Below, piece after piece: positions 33,908-43,159 of a stretch of 64,000 nt of DNA (the stretch's first letter is position 1; each line of letters starts with the position of its first letter). The stretch is from an uncultured Muribaculaceae bacterium. Its GTDB lineage: Bacteria > Bacteroidota > Bacteroidia > Bacteroidales > Muribaculaceae. The notes under the pieces are model-generated. The model was not told where the DNA came from and ran no database searches. It was given only the letters and a program-made list of their open reading frames with translations. The stretch spans positions 7,890 through 71,889 of the forward strand of contig CAJTPK010000019.1 in NCBI GenBank assembly GCA_910578075.1, given 5' to 3'. Made by a program: the position numbers and the translations under genes.

Positions 33908-35170
33908 ATGAAATTATCACAAGCAGTATACGCAATTGCAGCGTTGTCGTTTTCAGGACTATGTTCTTGTTCGGCAGTGAAGTCACCGGCTGTTGATCTG
34001 GATAACAGTCTTGCATATTGCCACAATCAGGTTCACAAGTCATTGTCAGCGCTAAGAGGAGACAGCGGCACGATTGATTACAGTATGATACCACGTAATA
34101 TCTCGGACAGCAGCACAACCTGGCATTGCCGTCCTGTATGTCCCGAAGAGTGGTGTTCTGGATTCTGGCCCGGCGTGCTATGGTATGATTATGAGAATAC
34201 AGGAGACAAGGAGATCCTTGCAGAGGCTGAGAAATATACAGATGCCTTGCGACCGCTTGTGGATGCCCCGGTATATGACCATGACCTTGGATTCACTGTC
34301 TTTCTGAGCTACGGAAATGCTTACAGGCTTACAGGCAAAGAGGAATACCGCAAGGCTGTCCTGGCAGCGGCTGATTCACTTGCCACGCTATTCAATCCTA
34401 CGGTGGGGACCATACTGTCATGGCCGAGAAATGTTGAGATGTTTGGCGGACACAATACAATCATGGATAACATGATGAATCTTGAGATGCTTTTCTGGGC
34501 TTCCAAGAATGGTGGAAACTCGTATCTTTATGACATCGCTTTCTCCCATGCGGAAAAAACCATGCAGCATCATTTCCGTGATGACTATTCTGCATATCAT
34601 GTGAGTGTGTACAATCCTGAGACAGGCGATTTTATCCGTGGTTGCAACCATCAGGGATATGATGACAACTCGATGTGGGCACGCGGACAGGCATGGGCCA
34701 TATATGGCTACACAATGACTTATCGCGAGACATCAGACAGGCGTTTCCTTGATTTCGCGCAGAAAGTAGCCGACCGTTATCTTTCGGATCTGCCTGATGA
34801 TATGATACCTTACTGGGATTTCGATGATCCTGCCCGTCCCGAATCGCCTAAAGACGCGTCGGCAGCATGCGTGGTGGCGTCTTCTTTACTTGAACTAAGC
34901 AGTTATATTGATGGTGATAAATCAAAGGAATATTATGACGCGGCGTTGAAGATGCTCGCGAGTCTTGAGTCGGACAAATATCGTTCCGGCAACAAGAATG
35001 ACTCGTTCCTCCTGCATTCTGTGGGCAACTATCCGGCAGGTTCGGAAATCGATTATTCCATTGTGTATGCTGATTACTATTATCTTGAGGCACTGACTCG
35101 TCTTAAGGGTATGAAAGCAAGTGAAAGCAATGGGGAGAATAAGAATTTTATGGCATCTAACAAACGTTGA
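33908..35170 (+). CDS. GH88 unsaturated glucuronyl hydrolase (lipoprotein)
   Basis: The protein has 420 residues with a lipobox (SFSGLCSCS). An (alpha/alpha)6 barrel holds the two catalytic aspartates, Asp126 in DHDLGF and Asp187 in TIMDNMMNLEML, 61 residues apart, the same spacing as Asp88 and Asp149 of Bacillus GL1 UGL. GH88 hydrates and releases the delta-4,5-unsaturated uronic acid left by lyases, giving 5-keto-4-deoxyuronate, the KduI substrate. Aromatic GYDDNSMWARGQAWAIYGY is also typical. It is the last gene of the operon and is followed by a strong terminator. It links the lyases of this locus with the kduI/kduD operon. Confidence 0.93.
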   Translation: MKLSQAVYAIAALSFSGLCSCSAVKSPAVDLDNSLAYCHNQVHKSLSALRGDSGTIDYSMIPRNISDSSTTWHCRPVCPEEWCSGFWPGVLWYDYENTGDKEILAEAEKYTDALRPLVDAPVYDHDLGFTVFLSYGNAYRLTGKEEYRKAVLAAADSLATLFNPTVGTILSWPRNVEMFGGHNTIMDNMMNLEMLFWASKNGGNSYLYDIAFSHAEKTMQHHFRDDYSAYHVSVYNPETGDFIRGCNHQGYDDNSMWARGQAWAIYGYTMTYRETSDRRFLDFAQKVADRYLSDLPDDMIPYWDFDDPARPESPKDASAACVVASSLLELSSYIDGDKSKEYYDAALKMLASLESDKYRSGNKNDSFLLHSVGNYPAGSEIDYSIVYADYYYLEALTRLKGMKASESNGENKNFMASNKR

Positions 35171-35189
35171 TAAAGGTCCTTGAAAAGTC

Positions 35190-35226
35190 AAGCCCGGCAC
35201 TGTCGAAGCGCCGGGCTTTATGTTTA
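35190..35226. terminator. Terminator shared by convergent operons
   Basis: A perfect 9-bp stem, AAGCCCGGC (35190-35198) with GCCGGGCTT (35210-35218), is followed by TATGTTTA on the plus strand. It stands between the GH88 stop and the rprY stop on the opposite strand, and can serve both. Confidence 0.88.
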
Positions 35227-35251
35227 TCTCTATGTTAATCTGTATGTCGGA

Positions 35252-35968
35252 TTACTCCTCACTCTCTTCAACCTGATTTTCAGGGGCAATTAGTTTGTAG
35301 CCTTTGCCGTGGATGTTTATGATTTCGATAGAGGGATCATCCTTGAGAAGCTTACGAAGTTTGGTGATGTAAACATCCATGCTTCTTGCATTGAAATAGT
35401 TATCATCAATCCAAATGGATTTGAGTGCATAGTTGCGTTCAAGAATCTCATTCACATGGGAACACAGCAGAGCAAGCAGCTCCGATTCTTTGGTGGTAAG
35501 CTTCTGTGTCTTGTCATCAGCGATAAGAACCTGTTTCTGCGTGTCGAAAGTATATTTACCGATTTTGTAAAGAGTGATGTCTTTATCGCGTTTCCCTTTC
35601 ACACGGCGCAGGATGGCACCGATGCGGAACACAAGTTCCTCCATTGAGAACGGTTTGGTGATATAGTCGTCGGCACCAAGCTTGAATCCTTCGAGCACAT
35701 CCTCCTTAAGCGCTTTCGCAGTCAGGAAGATGATAGGCACATCACCATTTACATTTCGGATTTCCTGAGCTAAGGTGAATCCGTCTTTTTTAGGCATCAT
35801 GACATCAAGGACACACAGGTCGTATTTCCCCTTCAGGAATGTCTTGTATCCTTTCTCTCCATCAGGGCAGAGATCGGCATTGAAGCCTTTTGCCTGGAGG
35901 AATTCCCTGAGCAGCATACCCAGGTTCTCATCGTCCTCACAAAGCAGTATTTTTAATTTCTCGTCCAT
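35252..35968 (-). CDS. rprY: OmpR-family response regulator, RprY type
   Basis: The protein has 238 residues. Its receiver domain has acidic pocket DD (CEDDENLG), phospho-acceptor Asp in VLDVMMPKKDG, and TAKALKEDVLEGFKLGADDYITKPF. The C-terminal winged helix is LTTKESELLALLCSHVNE...ARSMDVYITKLRKLLKDD...IHGKGYKL. This closely matches the RprY regulator of Bacteroides. The sensor gene rprX lies upstream on the same strand, 109 bases away. The promoter region 35969-36077 holds AT-rich sequence only. The regulon in this organism is unknown. Confidence 0.93.
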   Translation of the reverse strand: MDEKLKILLCEDDENLGMLLREFLQAKGFNADLCPDGEKGYKTFLKGKYDLCVLDVMMPKKDGFTLAQEIRNVNGDVPIIFLTAKALKEDVLEGFKLGADDYITKPFSMEELVFRIGAILRRVKGKRDKDITLYKIGKYTFDTQKQVLIADDKTQKLTTKESELLALLCSHVNEILERNYALKSIWIDDNYFNARSMDVYITKLRKLLKDDPSIEIINIHGKGYKLIAPENQVEESEE

Positions 35969-36077
35969 CGTATATAGTTTTATTATTTTATTTTAGTATT
36001 ATTTGTAATTGTTAAATTTCACATTCTTTAAATTAATAACAAACAATATGGGAAAATTCCGCATATGTTATTAACAT

Positions 36078-37556
36078 TTATTGCTCTTCGCCTGTATTTT
36101 TATGGGATATGAGCGGGAGAGTGATAACAAATGTCGAACCTTTACCATATTCGCTCTCGGCTGAAATTGTTCCGCCGAAGAGGGTTATCATTTTTTTGAC
36201 GTATGCCAATCCGAGCCCGAATCCTTTGACATCATGTCTGTTACCGGTGGATACACGGAAGAACTTGTCGAAAATGCGTTTCAGATCGTCCTTCTTTATG
36301 CCTATTCCGTTATCCTTGATGCGGATTTCTATCTGGTTGCCCGCGATATTCTTTGTCGTGATCTCAAGGTTGGGTTCGCGGTCTTCATCCATATATTTGA
36401 CCGCATTGTCAAGGAGGTTGAATATCACATTGGTAAACTGCATCTCATCCACTCTGATCTCAGCATCGGGAGCCTCGAGAAGTGTAGTGAGTGTTCCACC
36501 ATATTTCTCTACCTTTATCTTGAATGTGTTGACAACATTGGAGATTATCTGATTTGCGTTTATCTCGGTGAATTTCAGCGCGGATCCCGTATTGTCGAAT
36601 ACCGACATCTGTAGCACTTTCTCAACCTGGAACCGGAGTCGTTTCGATTCATCGGTGATGACTTCGGAAAGATGTTCGAGAGAAGATTGCGATTTCCGTA
36701 TAGTGGGGTCAGAGAGCATCTGTCCGGCCAGCGAGATTGTGGATATCGGTGTTTTCAATTCATGCGTCATATTGTTGATGAAGTCTGTCTTCATCTCGGT
36801 CAGCTTCTTCTGTCGGAATGCCACGATGATTGTGTAAAGGAAGATAAGCAGCAATATGAGCGTCAATATGAGCACGGGTATTATAAACCTGACAGAAGAG
36901 AAGATATAGGAATGCTTCGTTGGGAATTCCACCTTCAGATTATAATATGTTTCGGAATTGGAAAAGAGGGGAATGCTGTAGACATTATGTTTGGCATTCT
37001 CCTGATAACCTTCTGTTGAGTATATCAGGTTACCTCTGACTCCATACACAGCGAAAACAAATGGCACGTTCACTCCGTTGTTGGCCAATTCCGTGCTCAG
37101 GCAATTTTTAATCAGAGTGGAGTCTGCCCGCTCCATGACAGGACGGGATCCCGCGTCACGAAGGATTGATAGGATGACCTCGTTTAGCAATCCCTTCTGA
37201 TAAAGGTATTGGCTGCGTATCACTTCCTGCATGTTGCGGTATCTTTCAGCAACATTCTGTGTGGCGGAAGGTATCTTGTTGGATGGCTCAATCCTTGAAT
37301 TGTCGGTAGATTTGGTGTTGGTGTAATCGTGGTAGAAGCTTGATTCGATAATGTTCACATCAGCTTCAAGGAAATGCAGAGTCTCCTCGCGCTCCAAAAA
37401 TTCGGAAGTGGCGTAGAGAGAGCGCATCACACCGGCGGAAAATTGTTCGTCGCGCATTTTTACCATATTTTCAAGATACATGATCTGAAAATATAGAAGT
37501 ACCCCGAATGTAAGGGCCATAACTATGGTCAAAAGCCAGATAAGCGATTTCTTCAT
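36078..37556 (-). CDS. rprX: Sensor histidine kinase, RprX type
   Basis: The protein has 492 residues. An N-terminal membrane helix (SLIWLLTIVMALTFGVLLYF), a ~200-residue periplasmic domain and a second helix (FIIPVLILTLILLLIFLYTII) are followed by HisKA with the phospho-His in NNMTHELKTPISTISLAG (~residue 265). The HATPase domain has N-box NVIFNLLDNAVKY, G1 IKDNGIGI, F-box FFRVSTGN and G2 GFGLGLAYVKK. The cognate regulator is the gene at 35252. The N-terminal start matches a normal membrane-anchor start. No promoter box was assigned; the upstream gap contains repeat copy D. Confidence 0.93.
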   Translation of the reverse strand: MKKSLIWLLTIVMALTFGVLLYFQIMYLENMVKMRDEQFSAGVMRSLYATSEFLEREETLHFLEADVNIIESSFYHDYTNTKSTDNSRIEPSNKIPSATQNVAERYRNMQEVIRSQYLYQKGLLNEVILSILRDAGSRPVMERADSTLIKNCLSTELANNGVNVPFVFAVYGVRGNLIYSTEGYQENAKHNVYSIPLFSNSETYYNLKVEFPTKHSYIFSSVRFIIPVLILTLILLLIFLYTIIVAFRQKKLTEMKTDFINNMTHELKTPISTISLAGQMLSDPTIRKSQSSLEHLSEVITDESKRLRFQVEKVLQMSVFDNTGSALKFTEINANQIISNVVNTFKIKVEKYGGTLTTLLEAPDAEIRVDEMQFTNVIFNLLDNAVKYMDEDREPNLEITTKNIAGNQIEIRIKDNGIGIKKDDLKRIFDKFFRVSTGNRHDVKGFGLGLAYVKKMITLFGGTISAESEYGKGSTFVITLPLISHKNTGEEQ

Positions 37557-37725
37557 ACTTTATTAACAAAAAATAACGCTGTGGGTTTATAGCGCGAATT
37601 GTTTTAGACAAATTTGGTTGTCTGATATATTAGACATAAATAATATGCCTTGGTTTAACATTTAAATGCAAAATTAACATAAAATGTTAAAATAATCTCC
37701 ATATAATGAAAAAATCTCATTTTCC

Positions 37726-38164
37726 TCAAACTATTAAAACCAATAAAAACCATTTTAATTCAGCATTTTAAACCAAATTTTGGAGACCATTAAAACCAAT
37801 AAAAAGCTCCGCTTTTTACTTGCTGCGAAAAGTTGATGCAAAGTTTTAGGCGAAGCTTGTTGGGTGCGCGCACCGCAGGTGCGTGGTGCGACAAGGGTGT
37901 AGACGAAGGTTCCTTTGGAAATCTGGTCAAGAAAATCGTGACAAATTTTAGCGGCGTCTCCGCGCCTCGGCAGGAATTGCCATGCGATTCCTGCGTCTTG
38001 TATCTGTTGCATCAGTTCTCTTTTTCTCTGCAACTCTGCGTTTAATAATTAGATACTCAGGTTTTTGTATCATAGCTATGGTTCTATGGAACTCTGGTCT
38101 AAAACCTTTAGCGTCAAGCAAAAAGCGAAGCCTTTGAATGGTTTTAATTGTTTAAATGGTTTGA
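37726..38164. repeat. Composite repeat element, copy D
   Basis: The outer ends carry AACCAATAAAAACC/AATGGTTTTAATTG clusters and the AAAAAGCTCCGCTTTTT hairpin seen in other copies. The core contains a perfect small palindrome (CGCACC/GGTGCG near 37870) and a ~143-bp block (37923-38066) nearly identical to 23984-24127 of copy C. The element fills most of the 786-base gap between rprX and the protease gene; the rest (38165-38316) is plain AT-rich sequence before the promoter. Confidence 0.8.
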
Positions 38165-38316
38165 TTAATAATTATGACGCTGTAGTTGCCAATGGTTATG
38201 AGTGGTTAGAGGAAATGGTGGTTGTGTTGTTTGAATAAGGTGTGTAGAAATGTTAAAAGTTGGGGATGTGGGGGAGATGGGTAGGGGAGAAAGTTGAATT
38301 TTTGGGATTTAGGTGT

Positions 38317-38324
38317 TAAATTTG
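38317..38324 (+). promoter_or_regulatory. Promoter of the C11 protease gene
   Basis: TAAATTTG is an exact -7 box. TTG at 38294-38296 lies about 20 bases upstream as a partial -33. The transcript would start near 38331, so translation must begin at the ATG at 38343 and not at the in-frame GTG at 38313. Confidence 0.7.
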
Positions 38325-38342
38325 CAGTTTAAAACATCTGAA

Positions 38343-39587
38343 ATGATTAGAAATATTTATATTGCAGCTTTGATGGTTGTCTCGGTGTTACTGACCGGGT
38401 GCGAGCCTGAAGAGCCACGCGGACCGAAGGAGGTGAAGCAGATGACGCTGATTTATGCGATCAATAACAACAACCTCTCAGCAGATCTTGTGGCGAACGA
38501 GTCGCAGATGCTTGAAGCCATGGGCAATGTCGATCCCGATGTATATAAACTCCTCGTATATAAATATACCGACGATGGACCAGGTCTCTATGAGGTATCG
38601 AACGACAAGGGGAGGAGAACATTCTCTCTAATACGCCGGTATGATAAATCTGAATTGTCGATAGATCCCAAGCGGGTTTCCGATGTTCTTTCCTATGCTT
38701 TGGAAGAGTATCCCGGAGTTGAGTCCAATTTGTTTTTCTGGGGTCATGGTAATGGTTGGGTCAATCCAAACAAATATTCCAATACGGTGGTGTCAAACCT
38801 TGTTAAAGCTGATGGCAATGGGGTTAAACTAAGTGTTGAGATGCCGGAACTTTACGGTTTTGGTGGAGAATATGTGGATGAAACAAAGCGTAAGACTGAT
38901 TATGTAGACCTCGATCTGCTTGCTGGTGCTATTCCGGAAGGCATGTTTGATATGATATGGTTCGACTGCTGCTATATGTCTTCGATAGAGGTTGCCTATC
39001 AGTTCAGAAACAAATGCAACACCTTTGTTGCCTATCCAACTGAAATCATGGCAGAAGGATTACCTTACAACCTCGTAATTCCTAAAATAGTCGGTATCGC
39101 TCCTGATCGTAGAGCCGCGGCAAAAGCCTTATATGATTATTATACCGGTAAGGCATCACCGGATCCTGTGACTGTTGCCGTAATGGATATGGGTAAAATT
39201 GAGGACGTTGCTGCCGCTGCCGGGGAGATCTTCGGTCTTGGATCTGCGCGTCCGTCAGTTGCCGATATGCAGAATTATTCGAGATTTTACAGCACGCCAT
39301 ATTATGATTTCGGTCAATATCTCAGGGAATATGCAGAGGCAAATGTATCCGTGGCAGGTAAAGAAAAGGTTGAAGCATTGGTGATGGCACTAAATGATGC
39401 GTTGTCAGAATTCGTAGTTTATTCAGCAGCTTCGGATGAAGACTTCAATTATCCTTATGCCAAACCGATTCTAAAGGAGAATTTCTCAGGTATTAGCATA
39501 CACTCTTACATGGGCGTGAATTCAGCAAGGGAGGATTTCTACCGGAAACTTGACTGGTATACCGCCACATGGGGTAAACTGCAATAA
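38343..39587 (+). CDS. Clostripain-like (C11) cysteine protease lipoprotein
   Basis: The protein has 414 residues from the start at 38343 (MIRNIYIAALMVVSVLLTGCEP, lipobox LLTGC). The catalytic His is in LFFWGHGNGW and the catalytic Cys in DMIWFDCCYMSSIEVAYQ, the two signatures of peptidase family C11. C11 enzymes cleave after basic residues; in gut Bacteroidales these lipoproteins include fragipain/distapain relatives. This one is predicted to be membrane-anchored outside the cytoplasm. The following mechanosensitive channel gene starts 32 bases later, so cotranscription is likely. No obvious self-cleavage site was identified. Confidence 0.9.
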   Translation: MIRNIYIAALMVVSVLLTGCEPEEPRGPKEVKQMTLIYAINNNNLSADLVANESQMLEAMGNVDPDVYKLLVYKYTDDGPGLYEVSNDKGRRTFSLIRRYDKSELSIDPKRVSDVLSYALEEYPGVESNLFFWGHGNGWVNPNKYSNTVVSNLVKADGNGVKLSVEMPELYGFGGEYVDETKRKTDYVDLDLLAGAIPEGMFDMIWFDCCYMSSIEVAYQFRNKCNTFVAYPTEIMAEGLPYNLVIPKIVGIAPDRRAAAKALYDYYTGKASPDPVTVAVMDMGKIEDVAAAAGEIFGLGSARPSVADMQNYSRFYSTPYYDFGQYLREYAEANVSVAGKEKVEALVMALNDALSEFVVYSAASDEDFNYPYAKPILKENFSGISIHSYMGVNSAREDFYRKLDWYTATWGKLQ

Positions 39588-39619
39588 AAAAGATATTTAA
39601 CAATATATAATAATTACTG

Positions 39620-40753
39620 ATGTTACAGACAGATATAACCAATGTGCCTGTTCCCGCTGAATTACCTGACGGAGCCAAGGCATTGAGCGAGCTTAAGGGC
39701 CTGAGTCTTGATGATGCAATCGAGAAGATTGCCAACGGACTTGTAAGCTTCGGCTTTAAATTGCTGATCGCCATTCTTGTGTTTTATGTGGGACGGTTCA
39801 TAATCAAGAAGCTGTATAAGATGACGCTGAAGGTTATGACCGGTCGCAAGATGGATGCGTCTCTTACAACATTCGTGTTGTCACTTATCAAGATGGTTCT
39901 CTATTTTATATTGATAATAACCATTATCGGTATTCTTGGAATAGAGACAAGCAGCTTCCTTGCGATCTTTGCTTCCGCCGGTGTCGCCATCGGTATGGCG
40001 CTGAGCGGCACGCTCCAGAATTTTGCCGGCGGAGTGTTGATATTGTTGATGAAGCCTTACAAGGTCGGAGATTATATAGAGGCGCAGGGGTATGCGGGCA
40101 CTGTTAAATCAATACAGTTGTTCCATACGATCATCAATACCGTAGACAACAAGGCTATCATCATTCCCAACGGTGGTCTTTCAACTGGGTCGATCAACAA
40201 TTATTCACTTGAGAGCTACCGCCGCGTAGACTGGACTATCTCTCTTTCTTATGACACAGATTTGGTAGCTGCCAAGAATGCAATCATGACTATGATTGAG
40301 GGCGATAAACGGATAGTGAAGCGTTATATAGAGGATGACATAAAGTATCGCGAGGAGTTGGCTCATGCCGCCGATGAAGTCAACGGAACCGCGCAGCCTG
40401 AGGAGGAAGAGGAGAAACCGAGAAAATGGTGGCAGAAAATCACTCCGAGGCTCAAGAAGCGCAAAGAGGTGATACATCAGAGCCTTACAGAGGATGTGGA
40501 GATGAATGCCGCGATTCCTGTCAAAGTGGAGAGAAAGCCTTTCGTTGGTCTTAACGAGATGGCAGACAGCAGTATCAACCTTGTGGTCAGAGCCTGGACT
40601 CATTCATCCAATTATTGGAATGTCTATTTCGAGATGAACGAGAGATTCTTCATTGAATTACCTAAACAGGGATTCTCATTCCCGTTCCCACAGCTCGATG
40701 TGCATTTTGATCCGGGTGTCAGCCAACCTCAATCAGCGAACTCTGCATTGTAA
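39620..40753 (+). CDS. MscS-type mechanosensitive channel with a large cytoplasmic insert
   Basis: The protein has 377 residues. Three membrane helices include the pore helix SAGVAIGMALSGTLQNFAGGVLILL, followed by the beta domain (YKVGDYIEAQGYAGTVKSIQLFHT, IIIPNGGLSTGSINNYS) and the C-terminal alpha/beta part (EMADSSINLVVRAW, FPFPQLDVHFD). Between VKRYIEDD and PFVGLNE (residues ~235-305) there is a charged insert of roughly 65 residues (PEEEEEKPRKWWQKITPRLKKRK) where E. coli MscS has only about 10. Channel opening protects against osmotic downshock; the insert may bind partners. The 3' end overlaps the convergent E1-like gene by 35 bases. Confidence 0.92.
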   Translation: MLQTDITNVPVPAELPDGAKALSELKGLSLDDAIEKIANGLVSFGFKLLIAILVFYVGRFIIKKLYKMTLKVMTGRKMDASLTTFVLSLIKMVLYFILIITIIGILGIETSSFLAIFASAGVAIGMALSGTLQNFAGGVLILLMKPYKVGDYIEAQGYAGTVKSIQLFHTIINTVDNKAIIIPNGGLSTGSINNYSLESYRRVDWTISLSYDTDLVAAKNAIMTMIEGDKRIVKRYIEDDIKYREELAHAADEVNGTAQPEEEEEKPRKWWQKITPRLKKRKEVIHQSLTEDVEMNAAIPVKVERKPFVGLNEMADSSINLVVRAWTHSSNYWNVYFEMNERFFIELPKQGFSFPFPQLDVHFDPGVSQPQSANSAL

Positions 40754-41429
40754 GCAGATCTATAGTGAAGATTTTATCATAGAGCATTTCTCCGGCACCG
40801 GAGAGATGCTTTATTGTTTCTGATGCCTGGCAACATGCCACCACGCCGGCAGCCGGACCAAGGACACCGGCAATGGAGCATGGAAGCATACCGGATTCAG
40901 CTTCTTCAGGATTGAATATGTCAGAGTATCCGACGTGTCCCGGGGCCCAGCTCATCACTTGTCCGCGGAATTCCGAGACACCTCCGATGACGTATGGTTT
41001 TCCAAGCATATGACAGACCGCGTCTGTCATATGCTTGGAATGTGGATTATCTGTGGCATCGATGATGAAATCACAGTCGGCGTATAGTTCGGCTGCGGTC
41101 TGACGGGTCATCATCGACTCATGGCATATCACATGGCAATCCGGATTGAGGGATTTAATTCTTGAGGCTAAAGTGGCGCCCTTTGCTTTCCCCACCTCCG
41201 AAGATGTGTAAAAGAGTTGACGCTGAAGATTGGATATGTCGATTGTGTCAAAGTCCGCGATGCTTAGTCTGCCCACACCTGCACCGGCAAGATACATGGC
41301 GCAGATGGAACCGAGTGCGCCGCAGCCGGTGATGAAAACATGACTGTCACGCAGTCTGTCCACCCCCTCGGCTCCGATCTCGGGAATCGCGATCATTCTG
41401 GCATATCTAATCTTCTCCTCTTGATCCAT
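40719..41429 (-). CDS. ThiF/MoeB/HesA-family E1-like adenylating enzyme
   Basis: The protein has 236 residues. Nucleotide motif FITGCGALGSICAMYLAGAGVG, then IADFDTIDISNLQRQLFYTSSEVGKAKG (the DxDxVxxSNLxRQ motif) and FIIDATDNPHSKHMTDAVC are diagnostic. Family members adenylate the C-terminal Gly-Gly of a ubiquitin-like sulphur carrier (ThiS or MoaD). No C-terminal C-x-x-C pairs for structural zinc were seen, which distinguishes it from typical MoeB. No thiS or moaD lies nearby, so the partner is unknown. It follows glnA by 10 bases on the same strand and overlaps mscS tail to tail. Confidence 0.85.
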   Translation of the reverse strand: MDQEEKIRYARMIAIPEIGAEGVDRLRDSHVFITGCGALGSICAMYLAGAGVGRLSIADFDTIDISNLQRQLFYTSSEVGKAKGATLASRIKSLNPDCHVICHESMMTRQTAAELYADCDFIIDATDNPHSKHMTDAVCHMLGKPYVIGGVSEFRGQVMSWAPGHVGYSDIFNPEEAESGMLPCSIAGVLGPAAGVVACCQASETIKHLSGAGEMLYDKIFTIDLLTMQSSLIEVG

Positions 41430-41439
41430 GATTATCAGA

Positions 41440-42939
41440 TTAGCCGCAGTGCCAGTATTTTTTCACCATCTCGAGCATGGCGCGACGGTTGCCGCTCACG
41501 TCCTTGCGGAGTGTGGTGTCGTTGAAAGATTCTAGTTTCTTGATTATTCCGGAAATCATCTCCGGTGAGAAGACATTGTATTTCTCGAACACATCGCGTT
41601 TCTCGGTGAGTCGTTTTGCGGAAGCCATGCAGCTATCCGGAAGACCCTTGAGCGCTGCGAGTTTAGCCTTGTTCTCATCGGAGTGGATGTTGACGCTGAC
41701 ATACAGTTCCTCAGCTCTTTCGAGTGCATTTTCCATCTCGAATCCCTCGCGGGCAGCTACCACCATGGCGGCGATCAGCTGGTAAACGTCAGCGGAGCAG
41801 TCGGCGCTGCGGAGCTCGGCCGTCTGCTTTTCCGGGTTCGTAAGCGATGGAGCCTCCAAAGGATTTGCCTGGGAGCACATATCGTTCTCACCGGTCCAGC
41901 CCAATGGCACACGCACGAGCACAGAGCGGTTTCTGTCGCCCCAGCAGATAGAGGTGGGCGCTTCCTGATGAGGCACGAGACGGAAATAGCTCGTCGGCAC
42001 TTTGTTACCCATAGCAGTGATGGCATCGGCATTCTCAAGTATCCCGACGATTGCTTTCTTGGCTATGTCACTGAGAACGCCATTCTCAATCATCATGTTT
42101 TTACCATCCTTCATCACTTTGAAATGGATATGCAATCCGCTACCGGCTTTCCCTTCTGTTATTTTGGGAGCGAAAGTCACATCATAACCCTTTTTCATCG
42201 CAAGTGTGCGGATGATCCATTTGGCGAGCATAAGGTTATCGGCTGCCAGACGTGCCGGCACAGGAAGGAATTCGATCTCGTTCTGTTCGAAGATCTTTCC
42301 ATCAAGGGAGAAATTACCCACTTCGTTATGACCATATTTGATCTGTCCGCCAACCTGTGCTATCAGAGACATGCATTCCATGCGGAAATCATTGAATTTA
42401 GCATAGGGGGCGGATTCGTGATAACCCTTCTGGTCTGTAGCCTCGAAAAGTCCCGGATCATCTGAAATCACGTAATATTCCAACTCACCCATCGCGTAGA
42501 AATCCATGCCTGTAACGTCATGGAAAGAGCGGCAGGCTTTCTGCAAAGTGTATTCAGGTGATGATTTTAGGGGATTTCCCTCCTTATCGAAGAAAGACGC
42601 GAGCATCGTGAGTGTCGGAACCTCAGCAAAGGGATCCACAAAAGCTGTGGCATAGCGTGGGATGACATAGAGGTCGCTGTTGCCTGCCTCTATGAAAGGA
42701 AAGAGGCTTGAGCCGTCAACTCTCTCTCCAAATGTGAGTATGGAGTCGAGGTATTCCTCAGAGTTGATGACGAAATTCAGAGTCTTCAAGCGGTTGTCGT
42801 CAGCCGGATACATGAAATTCACCATCTTTATGTCATTCTCCTTGATGAACCGGATTATATCCGTTTTTCTGAATTCTTCCGGTGATTTCTCAAGATACTG
42901 TACAACCCTGTTGGGGCATAATGTTACGTTTGCGTTCAT
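41440..42939 (-). CDS. glnA: Glutamine synthetase
   Basis: The protein has 499 residues. The N-terminal beta-grasp is DIIRFIKENDIKMVNFMYPADD. The catalytic domain has ELEYYV, NEIEFLP, the His loop GKAGSGLHIHFKV, and the substrate region PTSICWGDRNRSVLVRVPLGW. It makes glutamine from glutamate, ammonia and ATP. It belongs to the class of ~500-residue bacterial enzymes found in Bacteroidales rather than the ~720-residue GSIII. A -7 box lies at 43074-43081 on the same strand, giving a leader of about 125 bases. The E1-like gene follows closely. Confidence 0.95.
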   Translation of the reverse strand: MNANVTLCPNRVVQYLEKSPEEFRKTDIIRFIKENDIKMVNFMYPADDNRLKTLNFVINSEEYLDSILTFGERVDGSSLFPFIEAGNSDLYVIPRYATAFVDPFAEVPTLTMLASFFDKEGNPLKSSPEYTLQKACRSFHDVTGMDFYAMGELEYYVISDDPGLFEATDQKGYHESAPYAKFNDFRMECMSLIAQVGGQIKYGHNEVGNFSLDGKIFEQNEIEFLPVPARLAADNLMLAKWIIRTLAMKKGYDVTFAPKITEGKAGSGLHIHFKVMKDGKNMMIENGVLSDIAKKAIVGILENADAITAMGNKVPTSYFRLVPHQEAPTSICWGDRNRSVLVRVPLGWTGENDMCSQANPLEAPSLTNPEKQTAELRSADCSADVYQLIAAMVVAAREGFEMENALERAEELYVSVNIHSDENKAKLAALKGLPDSCMASAKRLTEKRDVFEKYNVFSPEMISGIIKKLESFNDTTLRKDVSGNRRAMLEMVKKYWHCG

Positions 42940-43073
42940 GATTTATATATTGATTTAAGGTATTAGTCAGAGTCCTTCTTGCTTAATTTTAACTTTAAAC
43001 AACTTCTAAGTGGCTGTTCAAAATAAACGCGCATATAGTATTCATTTAATTTGACCAGCTACTTAATTAATTG

Positions 43074-43081
43074 CAAATATA
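43074..43081 (-). promoter_or_regulatory. Likely glnA promoter (-7 box)
   Basis: On the minus strand it reads TATATTTG, an exact TAnnTTTG. It lies in the 220-base gap before glnA; the rest of the gap is AT-rich without a recognised riboswitch. Confidence 0.55.
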
Positions 43082-43159
43082 ATAAAAGATTCCATACAGT
43101 GAGTCTGATTCATAAAATTTAAGTTTAATTCTACGATACAGTGCCTGAAACTCATATGT

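Noticed and set aside
38313..38342. GTG start for the C11 protease gene
   Set aside because: It overlaps the -7 box TAAATTTG; the ATG at 38343 gives a proper lipoprotein signal peptide.
41683..42465. 260-residue open frame on the plus strand
   Set aside because: It is the opposite-strand shadow of glnA, which has clear family motifs; the shadow has no recognisable domain.
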